Source: a virus
Virus record (IMG/VR): IMGVR_UViG_3300037246_001792
Span: 1 to 23,071 of that record
Strand: one strand, 5' to 3'
DNA: 23,071 nucleotides
The position numbers and the translations under genes are program-made. Positions 6,246 to 12,856 of the stretch are shown here, in pieces (positions within the stretch are counted from its first letter, which is position 1; each line of letters opens with the position of its first letter). The notes beneath the pieces were generated by a model that ran no database searches, was not told the DNA's origin, and worked only from the letters and a program-made list of their open reading frames with translations.

Positions 6246-6389
6246 ATGGAATCAAAAGGACTAGGAGATTCAATTGAAAAATTTACTCAAAAAACTGGGA
6301 TAAAAAAATTAGCTAATAGTATACCTGGAGGGTGTGGGTGTAAATCTAGAAAAGCTACATTAAATCGCTTATTCCCTTATAATAAATAA
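6246..6389 (+). CDS. CGC...FPY microprotein (47 aa)
   Basis: An ATG four bases after the peptidase-like gene opens a 47-codon frame ending one base before the holin ATG. The product is MESKGLGDSIEKFTQKTGIKKLANSI... and then CGCKSRKATLNRLFPY (residues 30-45). I recall similar small proteins with a GLGD start, a TGIKK helix and a C-G-C-x2-R-K-x2-LN-x2-FPY tail in Bacteroidota phages, usually annotated hypothetical. That recollection is unverified. The paired Cys could bind metal or cap a partner. Placement between a peptidase-like gene and the holin suggests a lysis-linked role, but nothing in the sequence proves it. The KSRKATLN stretch looks a little like the SPLN motif; I treat that as coincidence. 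Confidence 0.7.
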   Translation: MESKGLGDSIEKFTQKTGIKKLANSIPGGCGCKSRKATLNRLFPYNK

Positions 6390-6390
6390 G

Positions 6391-6846
6391 ATGGCAAAAA
6401 AGAAATTTAAAGATACAACCGTTGGACAGCTATTATTTGGTGCTGCTTCTGTTATTAATCCTACTTTAGGAAACGTATTGCAAGGCCTTACATCACCTAA
6501 AGAAGCATTGGTTGCTATAACTAAATCTGATGTAAGTGCAGAAGATAAAATTAAACTGCAACAAATAATATACGATCAACAAAATAAAGAAATAGAATCT
6601 ATCACTTCAAGATGGCAGGCAGACTCCATATCTGATTCATGGTTAAGTAAAAATGTTAGGCCATTAGTGTTAGTATGGTGTATAGTTATCTTTTCCTTAG
6701 CAGGTATTTTAGATAGCATTGAAAGTTTACCTTTTCATATAAATGAATTATGGAATGACACTTTCGAGAAAATAATGATGTCCGTCGTTTTAGCCTATTT
6801 TGGTGGACGTACAACAGAAAAAGCAACTAGTATATATAAAAAGTAA
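6391..6846 (+). CDS. Holin, GTA/3TM-type
   Basis: A 151-aa membrane protein that would form the inner-membrane lesion at lysis. The central SRWQADSISDSWLSKNVRP (residues 73-91) followed by a hydrophobic span PLVLVWCIVIFSLAGIL (91-107), then a short periplasmic or cytoplasmic loop and a second span IMMSVVLAYFGG (128-139), is the signature layout of the 'holin of 3TMs, for gene-transfer release' family (PF11351 as I recall it). A weaker hydrophobic region near residues 11-32 may be the remaining segment. The basic start MAKKKFK and end SIYKK would face the cytoplasm. No endolysin of a known class is visible in the window; the nearest candidate is the HExxH protein upstream. Confidence 0.82.
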   Translation: MAKKKFKDTTVGQLLFGAASVINPTLGNVLQGLTSPKEALVAITKSDVSAEDKIKLQQIIYDQQNKEIESITSRWQADSISDSWLSKNVRPLVLVWCIVIFSLAGILDSIESLPFHINELWNDTFEKIMMSVVLAYFGGRTTEKATSIYKK

Positions 6847-6902
6847 AAGTATATATTAATAAGTAATAATAAATAGAGTAATAATAATTAAAATTTAATC
6901 AA
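6847..6902 (+). other. AT-only spacer, possible promoter region
   Basis: This is one of the few gaps over 50 bp. It is almost wholly A/T, with TATATTAAT near 6851-6859 and a direct repeat AGTAATAATAA at 6862-6872 and 6877-6887 (15-bp period). No clear Bacteroidota -7 TAnnTTTG box and no hairpin are visible. It separates the holin from the packaging operon, so a promoter is plausible, but low complexity makes any match weak. Confidence 0.25.
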
Positions 6903-7172
6903 ATGACAAAAAAAGTAGAAAAAAAAGTAACTAAAATTACTACAGAAGAATTAGAAGCAGTAAAAAATCAACAAAATAATATTCAAAAAGTATTATTAGA
7001 TCTTGGCGCATTAGAAGCTAGAAAACTTGAAGTCTATAAAGCTTATGAAGAATTTCATTCAGCATTAGAAGCTACTAAAAAAGAACTAGAAGAAAAATAT
7101 GGTCAAGTAAATATTGATTTAACTGATGGAACTTATACTGAAATAGAGAAGAAAGAAGAAGTTAAGAAGTAG
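6903..7172 (+). CDS. Small coiled-coil protein (89 aa)
   Basis: Nearly all helix-forming: residues 13-68 are rich in Glu, Lys, Leu and Ala with heptad-like spacing (EELEAVKNQQNNIQKVLLDLG, then ARKLEVYKAYEEFHSALEATKKELEEKYG). A short tail NIDLTDGTYTEIEKK could be a beta strand. Basic start and Lys/Glu end. I recall similar short coiled coils in flavobacterial and marine phages just before packaging genes, without assigned function. It has no DNA-binding motif, though an oligomeric assembly or packaging accessory is possible. AT-rich leader with no Shine-Dalgarno. Confidence 0.7.
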   Translation: MTKKVEKKVTKITTEELEAVKNQQNNIQKVLLDLGALEARKLEVYKAYEEFHSALEATKKELEEKYGQVNIDLTDGTYTEIEKKEEVKK

Positions 7173-7175
7173 ACG

Positions 7176-7403
7176 ATGACCTCTATTATAAGAAAAATAA
7201 GTATAGGCGCGGACTATAAAAACGAAGCTATGCATTATTCTGTAGGTCAATCTGTTTATGGGGGACATACAATATGTAGTATTAGTTTTAGTCAAGCAGA
7301 CAATTCTTATAATATTTATATAAAGAAAAACAATGAAGTAATGCCATGGAAAAAGTTTAATTCTAATATGGCTATTTCAGTAGAATATGATTTGGAATAT
7401 TAA
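7176..7403 (+). CDS. Small conserved-type phage protein (75 aa), unknown
   Basis: Predicted as an all-beta domain: IIRKISIGADYKNEAMHYSVGQ (strand and loop), GGHTICSISFSQADNSYNIYIKKN (two strands and a hairpin), then a MPWKKFNSNMAISVEYDLEY end. I recall proteins of this pattern (SIG-x-DYK...MHY-x-VGQ) as recurrent hypothetical proteins of Bacteroidota phages, unverified. No catalytic residues stand out. Its TAA shares a base with the ATG of the next gene (stop 7401-7403, start 7403), so the two are coupled, which hints at a link to the GroES-like protein that follows. Confidence 0.68.
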   Translation: MTSIIRKISIGADYKNEAMHYSVGQSVYGGHTICSISFSQADNSYNIYIKKNNEVMPWKKFNSNMAISVEYDLEY

Positions 7404-8029
7404 TGAATAGTATATATGATTTTATTATAACCCCTAAAAAAGGTAGGTATAATAATGAAGTTAAAGTAGGAAGTAAAACTCTTATTACAAATGCTAATAT
7501 TGAAGATCATAGACTAGTAAGCAGACATGCTATTATTAAGTCAATACCTTTAGCATACTCTTTTGATTTAGAAGTAGGCGATGAAGTAATTATACATCAT
7601 AATATATTTAGAAGATGGTATGATGTAAAGGGAAATGAAAGAAATAGCAGCCAATATTTCAAAAAAGATTTATATTTTTGTAAACCAAATCAAATTTATT
7701 TATATAAAAAAAATGATAATTGGTTGCCTTTTATGAATAGATGTTTTATAATGCCTATTAAAGATACTAATCCTCTAACAACAGATTTAGAACAAAAGTG
7801 TATAGGTATATTAAAAATAGGTAATGATGAATTAAAAGCATCTAATATCAACCCAGGGGATCTAGTTGGTTATAAACCAGGTAGAGAATGGGAGTTTATT
7901 ATAGATAATAAGCGAATTTATTGTATGAAATCAAATGATATTGTTATAAAGTATGAACACAAAGGAAACGAAGAAGAATATAATCCAAGCTGGGCAAGTG
8001 GCGGTGAAAGAGTTAATCAAAGTTGCTAA
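7403..8029 (+). CDS. Tandem GroES-fold (double-barrel) protein, putative second co-chaperonin
   Basis: A 208-aa protein in which the GroES order of strands can be read twice. First half: DFIITPKK (6-13; first strand), a loop of about 13 residues leading to SKTLIT (24-29; compare GGIVLT), RHAIIKSIP (41-49), LEVGDEVIIHHNIF (56-69; compare VGDIVIFND) and NQIYLYKKND (96-105). Second half: CFIMPIKD (114-121), QKCIGILKIG (131-140), INPGDLVGYKPG (149-160), NKRIYCMKSNDIVIKYE (169-185). The second half lacks a long mobile loop; the first may keep one. The C terminus NPSWASGGERVNQSC extends past the barrels and overlaps the next gene by 77 bp in another frame. It may pair with the phage or host GroEL, or be a structural relative that has lost chaperonin binding. 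The fold is inferred from the pattern. Confidence 0.6.
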   Translation: MNSIYDFIITPKKGRYNNEVKVGSKTLITNANIEDHRLVSRHAIIKSIPLAYSFDLEVGDEVIIHHNIFRRWYDVKGNERNSSQYFKKDLYFCKPNQIYLYKKNDNWLPFMNRCFIMPIKDTNPLTTDLEQKCIGILKIGNDELKASNINPGDLVGYKPGREWEFIIDNKRIYCMKSNDIVIKYEHKGNEEEYNPSWASGGERVNQSC

Positions 8030-8228
8030 AGAGCCTATTGTTGATTCTGATAGTGACATTTCCGCAGATAGACTTAAAAATGCTGCAGCTACTAAAAAAC
8101 TAGCTATATTTGATGCTTTTGAAATTCTAAATAGAATTGAAGAAGAAAAGAATATGTTAGAAGATAAACCTAAGGAGGTTAAAAAAGAAAAACCTTTTAG
8201 GGGTTTTGCAGAAGGGAGGTCTAAATAA
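7953..8228 (+). CDS. Putative small terminase subunit or packaging accessory (91 aa)
   Basis: Sits immediately before the large terminase, sharing one base with it (TAA 8226-8228, ATG 8228), the usual place for a small terminase. Predicted helical: IIQAGQVAVKELIKVAKEPI (10-29), a short acidic loop DSDSDISADRL, then AAATKKLAIFDAFEILNRIEEEKNML (44-69) as a coiled-coil helix, and a basic, disordered tail ending RGFAEGRSK. No clear helix-turn-helix, so the assignment rests on position, size and the helix-hairpin layout. The ATG lies 77 bp inside the upstream gene; there is no later ATG before residue 68, so the overlap looks real unless a GTG is used near 7998. Confidence 0.5.
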   Translation: MNTKETKKNIIQAGQVAVKELIKVAKEPIVDSDSDISADRLKNAAATKKLAIFDAFEILNRIEEEKNMLEDKPKEVKKEKPFRGFAEGRSK

Positions 8229-8230
8229 TG
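8214..8230 (+). promoter_or_regulatory. Shine-Dalgarno site for large terminase
   Basis: GGGAGG at 8214-8219 lies eight bases before the terminase ATG (8228). It is one of the few convincing Shine-Dalgarno-like sites in front of a gene here. A second AAGGAGGT lies further up at about 8172-8179, inside the upstream gene. The site supports the 8228 start. Confidence 0.5.
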
Positions 8231-10438
8231 TACGAACAAACTTTATATAAAATTATAGATGACCATATTAAACCTAAAATTATTAAACGATTAAATCGTT
8301 ATAATAAATGGAAGTATGGATATAATAAAGAACATGATATTATAGTTATTAGTAGGACTGGTAAAATAGGAAAGATTTATGAAATACAAAATCTTAGAAT
8401 AGCTTTACCTAAAGAAGAAAAAGTCCATGAATTTGAAAATAAAACTTGGGCTAAAACTGAATATCCTAAATCTTTAAAAAGAATTAAAACAGTATTTGAC
8501 TGGAAAGATTATCCAGAAGATTTTAAAGAAAAATGGTTTGAATATATTGATGAAGAATTTAAAAGACGTGAAGAAGGTTTTTGGTTTTCTAATCAAGGGG
8601 TTCCTACTTATCTTACTGGCACTCATTATATGTACTTGCAATGGAGTAAGATTGATGTTGGGGCACCAGATTTTAGAGAAGCCAATAGATTATTCTTTAT
8701 ATTCTGGGAAGCTTGCAAAGCAGACAGAAGATGCTATGGAATGTGTTACCTTAAAAATCGTAGATCAGGATTCTCTTTTATGGCCTCAGGAGAGGTTGTG
8801 AATTTAGCTACATTAGCTAGTGATTCCAGATATGGAATATTATCTAAAACTGGTCCAGATGCTAAGAAAATGTTTACTGATAAAGTAGTACCAATTTCAG
8901 TAAATTATCCATTCTTTTTTAAACCGATCCAAGATGGTATGGATCGACCAAAAACAGAATTAGCATATAGAGTACCAGCTTCTAAATTTACTAGAAGAAA
9001 GATTGAAATGGGTAGTGTAGTAAGTGATTTACAAGGATTAGATACTACTATTGACTGGAAAAATACTGGAGATAATAGTTATGATGGTGAAAAATTAAAA
9101 CTATTAGTGCATGATGAAAGCGGAAAATGGGAAAAACCAAATAATATTTTAAATAACTGGAGGGTTACTAAAACTACATTAAGATTAGGTAGTAAAATTA
9201 TTGGTAAATGTATGATGGGGAGTACTTCAAATGCATTAGATAAAGGAGGTAGAAACTTTAAAAAATTATATGATAACTCAAATGTTACAAAAAGAAACCG
9301 CAATGGACAGACTAGCTCAGGACTATATTCTTTGTTCATACCTATGGAATGGAATTACGAGGGATACATTGATGCTAATGGGATACCTGTCTTCAATACC
9401 CCAACTGCCGAAGTTAAAGGACCGCAAGGAGAATTTATCGATCTGGGGGTCGTCGAATATTGGAAAAATGAAGTTGATGGATTAAAAGAAGATCAAGATG
9501 CTTTAAATGAATTTTATAGACAATTTCCAAGAACTACAAAGCATGCTTTTAGAGATGAATCTAAATCATCTTTATTTAATCTAACTAAAATATATCAACA
9601 AATAGATTTTAATGAAGATTCTAATAATAGGGCCGCAGTAACTCAGGGCAATTTTATATGGGAAAATGGTATTAAAGACACTAGAGTTATATTTGCTCCT
9701 AATAATCAAGGTAGATTTTTTATAACTTGGGTGCCAGATGATAATTTACAAAACAGGTTTTTTGAAAAAAATGGTATTAAATATCCTGGTAATGATCATA
9801 TAGGAGCATTTGGATGTGACCCATATGATATTTCAGGAACAGTTGATAAAAGAGGATCTAATGGATCTTTACATGGGTTAACTAAGTTTAGCATGGAAGA
9901 AGCCCCAGCTGATCATTTTTTCTTAGAATATATAGCTAGACCTCAAACAGCTGAGGTATTTTTTGAAGATGTATTAATGGCATGTATATTTTATGGAATG
10001 CCAATTTTAGTAGAAAATAATAAACCTAGGCTTTTATATCATTTTAAAAGAAGAGGTTACAGAGGTTTTGCTATGAATAGACCTGATAAAGTTTGGAATA
10101 AACTTTCAGTAACAGAAAAAGAAATAGGTGGTATACCTAATTCAAGTGAAGATATTAAACAAGCTCATGCTGCAGCAATTGAATCTTATATAGAAAGTGC
10201 AATTGGTTTTAATGGAGATAGTTATGGAGATATGTATTTTCAACGAACATTAGAAGATTGGGCCTCTTTTGATATAAATAACAGAACTACGCACGATGCT
10301 TCTATTAGTTCTGGACTTGCTTTAATGGCATGTAACAAAAATAGATATGCTCCAGTAAGTAGAAGAAAACGAGAACCAATTGATCTTGGTATTAAAAGAT
10401 ATGATAATAAAGGATTAGTTTCAAAAATAATTAAATAA
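8228..10438 (+). CDS. terL: Terminase large subunit (DNA-packaging ATPase/nuclease)
   Basis: A 736-aa motor that pumps and cuts the concatemer at the portal. ATPase part: a divergent Walker A-like LKNRRSGFSFMAS (175-187), in which the usual GxxxxGK[ST] is not present and the Lys or Arg lies early; Walker B LKLLVHDESGKW (290-301; D296 and catalytic E297); and a coupling-type GSTSNALDKGG (331-341). Nuclease part, RNase H-like: first Asp in IGAFGCDPYD (D531), Glu in PILVENN (E596) and last Asp in THDASISSG (D690). The length and the FWFSNQGVPTYLTGTHYMYLQW segment (118-139) are what I recall of crAss-like and related Bacteroidota phage terminases. The portal gene starts at the next base after its stop. 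Family identity is secure; the Walker A Lys assignment is not. Confidence 0.93.
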   Translation: MYEQTLYKIIDDHIKPKIIKRLNRYNKWKYGYNKEHDIIVISRTGKIGKIYEIQNLRIALPKEEKVHEFENKTWAKTEYPKSLKRIKTVFDWKDYPEDFKEKWFEYIDEEFKRREEGFWFSNQGVPTYLTGTHYMYLQWSKIDVGAPDFREANRLFFIFWEACKADRRCYGMCYLKNRRSGFSFMASGEVVNLATLASDSRYGILSKTGPDAKKMFTDKVVPISVNYPFFFKPIQDGMDRPKTELAYRVPASKFTRRKIEMGSVVSDLQGLDTTIDWKNTGDNSYDGEKLKLLVHDESGKWEKPNNILNNWRVTKTTLRLGSKIIGKCMMGSTSNALDKGGRNFKKLYDNSNVTKRNRNGQTSSGLYSLFIPMEWNYEGYIDANGIPVFNTPTAEVKGPQGEFIDLGVVEYWKNEVDGLKEDQDALNEFYRQFPRTTKHAFRDESKSSLFNLTKIYQQIDFNEDSNNRAAVTQGNFIWENGIKDTRVIFAPNNQGRFFITWVPDDNLQNRFFEKNGIKYPGNDHIGAFGCDPYDISGTVDKRGSNGSLHGLTKFSMEEAPADHFFLEYIARPQTAEVFFEDVLMACIFYGMPILVENNKPRLLYHFKRRGYRGFAMNRPDKVWNKLSVTEKEIGGIPNSSEDIKQAHAAAIESYIESAIGFNGDSYGDMYFQRTLEDWASFDINNRTTHDASISSGLALMACNKNRYAPVSRRKREPIDLGIKRYDNKGLVSKIIK

Positions 10439-12832
10439 ATGAATACATACGCAAATCCAAATAGCGCCTTCCCTAGCCAAACTGTGCCAGATGTTGAAAA
10501 ATCTTCCATAGATTATGGTAGACAAGTTGCACAAGCTATAGAAGGTGAATGGTGGAGACAAGGAGGTAATGGTACTCGGTTCGCTACTTCTTATAATAGA
10601 TTCCATACTTTAAGATTATATGCGCGTGGAGAACAACCAGTTCAAAAATATAAAGATGAATTAGCTATTAATGGTGATATGTCTTATATGAATTTAGATT
10701 GGAAACCAGTTCCAGTTGTTTCTAAGTTTGTAGATATAGTTGTAAACGGGATGGCTAATAAAATATTTGAAATAAATGCATTTGCTCAAGATCCTATATC
10801 ATTAAAAAGAAGAACAGACTATGCTAATGCTATTTATGAAGATATGTTAGCTAAGCCTTATTTGCAAGAATTACAAGGAACTTTAGGTATTAATCAATAT
10901 CAAAGTCCTGATCCAGCTAATTTACCTGAAAATAAAGAAGAATTAGATCTTCATATGCAATTAAGTTATAAACAATCTGTAGAAATTGCTGAAGAAGAAG
11001 TGATTGATAATACCTTAGCTAAAAATAAATTTGAAAATACTAAGAAAAGATTTTATTATGATTTAGTTACATTAGGAATAGGAGCAGTAAAAACACAATG
11101 GAACAAAGCGAATGGGGTTACTATAGATTATGTAGACCCAGCTAATATGATTTATTCATATACTGAAGATCCTAATTTTGATGATATTTATTATGTAGGA
11201 GAAATAAAACAATTAACTATTCCTGAAATAGCTAAACAATTTCCACATTTAACTGAAGATCAATTAGAAAAAATCCAACAAACTAAAAGTTATAGTAATC
11301 AACAACTATACGGATGGCAAACTTATGACCAAAATACTGTGCAAGTTTTATTCTTTGAATATAAAACTTATAACACTCAAGTATTTAAAATAAAAGAAAC
11401 TGATACAGGTTTGGAAAAAGCATTAGAAAAACCTGATACTTTTGACCCACCAGAAAATGATAATTTTTCTAGGGTAAGTAGAAAAATAGAAGTTCTTTAT
11501 AAAGGGTGTAAAGTAATAGGGAACAATGAATTAGTACAATGGGAGTTAGCAGAAAATATGACAAGACCTTTTGCTGATACTACTAAGGTTGAAATGAGTT
11601 ATGCAATCGTAGCTCCAAGAATGTATAAAGGTAGAATAAATTCTATTGTAAGTAAGATAACTGGGTTTGCTGATATGATTCAATTAACTCATTTAAAACT
11701 ACAACAAGTAATTGCTAGAATGGTTCCAGACGGTGTATTTTTAGATATGGATGGGCTTGCTGAAGTTGATTTAGGTAATGGTACTAATTATAATCCAGCT
11801 GAGGCGTTAAATATGTATTTTCAAACTGGTAGTATAGTGGGGAGATCTATGACTCAAGAAGGAGATATGAATCCAGGTAAAGTTCCTATTCAAGAACTTG
11901 CTACATCTACTGGCCAAGGGAAAATACAAAGTTTAATTAGTACTTATCAATATTATTTACAATTAATAAGAGATGTGACCGGACTTAATGAAGCTAGAGA
12001 TGGTTCAGTGCCAGATAAAAGTACTTTAGTAGGTTTACAAAAAATGGCAGCTAACCAATCTAATGTAGCTACTAAACATATATTAGATGCGGGATTATGG
12101 TTAATATTAAGAACATGTGAAAATATAGCTTTAAAAGTTGCAGATTCTTTAAACTATCCTTTAACTTTAAATTCTCTTAAAAGTTCTATATCTACATATA
12201 ATACAGGAACTTTAGCAGAAATACAAAACTTAAATCTTCATGATTTTGGTATATTTTTACTATTAGAGCCAGAAGAAGAGGATAAACAAATGTTAGAACA
12301 GAATATTCAAATGTCTATACAACAAGGAGGAATTGATTTAGAAGATGCTATTGATATTAGACAAATCAAAAATTTAAAACTAGCTAATGATGTTTTAAAA
12401 CAAAAGCGTAAAAAGAAAACTGAAGCAATGCAAGAAGCTCAAAAAGCTCAAGCAGAGGCAGAAGGGCAAGCTCAAGCTCAAGCATCTGAGGCGGCGGCTA
12501 TGGCTGAAGTGCAAAAGAACGAAGCTATGACTCAAGCTAACATTCAATTTGAACAAGCTAAATCTCAAATGGAAATTCAAAGATTGCAAACAGCCGCCCA
12601 ATTGAAACAACAAGAAATGCAATTCCAACATCAATTTGATATGGAATTAAAAAAGATAGAAGTGCAAGCGATGCAAGAAAAGGAGAATAGAATTGAAGAT
12701 CGCAAAGATAAAAGAACAAAAATGGAGGGTACTCAACAAAGTAAAATGATTGAGCAAAGAAACACTAGTGGATTACCTACAGATTTTGAAAAAGAAACCC
12801 CAGAACAATTTAGTGGTGCTGCGGGTGTTTAA
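10439..12832 (+). CDS. Portal protein with long Gln/Ala-rich coiled-coil C terminus
   Basis: A 797-aa protein directly after the terminase, the standard place for the portal ring at the unique capsid vertex. Core features include an N-terminal RLYARGEQPVQKYK region (about 60-73), NLDWKPVPVVSKFVDIVVNGMANKIF (86-111), a long helical stem region with SKITGFADMIQLTHLKLQQVIARMVPDGV (about 405-430), and the VTGLNEARDGSVPDKSTLVGLQKMAANQS segment (about 515-543), which I recall from Bacteroidota and marine phage portals. From about residue 655 to 760 the chain is a Gln/Ala/Glu-rich coiled coil (QAEAEGQAQAQASEAAAMAE and so on), consistent with a barrel or crown extending into the head, ending in a polar tail. 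No frame break. Confidence 0.88.
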   Translation: MNTYANPNSAFPSQTVPDVEKSSIDYGRQVAQAIEGEWWRQGGNGTRFATSYNRFHTLRLYARGEQPVQKYKDELAINGDMSYMNLDWKPVPVVSKFVDIVVNGMANKIFEINAFAQDPISLKRRTDYANAIYEDMLAKPYLQELQGTLGINQYQSPDPANLPENKEELDLHMQLSYKQSVEIAEEEVIDNTLAKNKFENTKKRFYYDLVTLGIGAVKTQWNKANGVTIDYVDPANMIYSYTEDPNFDDIYYVGEIKQLTIPEIAKQFPHLTEDQLEKIQQTKSYSNQQLYGWQTYDQNTVQVLFFEYKTYNTQVFKIKETDTGLEKALEKPDTFDPPENDNFSRVSRKIEVLYKGCKVIGNNELVQWELAENMTRPFADTTKVEMSYAIVAPRMYKGRINSIVSKITGFADMIQLTHLKLQQVIARMVPDGVFLDMDGLAEVDLGNGTNYNPAEALNMYFQTGSIVGRSMTQEGDMNPGKVPIQELATSTGQGKIQSLISTYQYYLQLIRDVTGLNEARDGSVPDKSTLVGLQKMAANQSNVATKHILDAGLWLILRTCENIALKVADSLNYPLTLNSLKSSISTYNTGTLAEIQNLNLHDFGIFLLLEPEEEDKQMLEQNIQMSIQQGGIDLEDAIDIRQIKNLKLANDVLKQKRKKKTEAMQEAQKAQAEAEGQAQAQASEAAAMAEVQKNEAMTQANIQFEQAKSQMEIQRLQTAAQLKQQEMQFQHQFDMELKKIEVQAMQEKENRIEDRKDKRTKMEGTQQSKMIEQRNTSGLPTDFEKETPEQFSGAAGV

Positions 12833-12843
12833 TTAATTTTATA

Positions 12844-12856
12844 ATATTATATTATG
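12844..12856 (+). promoter_or_regulatory. A/T-only translation leader (copy 1)
   Basis: The 13-mer ATATTATATTATG ends on the start codon of the scaffold gene and is repeated exactly at the start of the gene at 15619. There is no Shine-Dalgarno. It fits Bacteroidota translation starts, where A/T-rich unstructured leaders act in place of purine boxes. The repetition could also reflect simple low complexity. Confidence 0.4.

Noticed and set aside
6350-6380. KSRKATLN in the 47-aa microprotein as another SPLN motif
   Set aside because: It lacks S-P-L, and the segment is better explained as part of the protein's own C-G-C-x2-R-K-x2-L-N pattern.
7953-8239. Antisense 102-codon frame opposite the putative small terminase
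   Set aside because: The sense frame has the right position and spacing for a packaging gene, and no other antisense gene exists in the window.
8496-8801. 101-codon + frame inside the terminase gene
   Set aside because: Lies wholly inside a secure gene, with no leader and no recognisable domain.
12466-12490. CAAGCT tandem repeat in the portal gene as a functional DNA repeat
   Set aside because: It simply encodes Gln-Ala repeats of the coiled coil and covers only about three units.
12395-12634. Antisense 79-codon frame opposite the portal coiled coil
   Set aside because: It is the mirror of a Gln/Ala/Lys-rich repetitive coding stretch (hence its Leu/Phe/Ser-rich product) and has no independent leader or motif.
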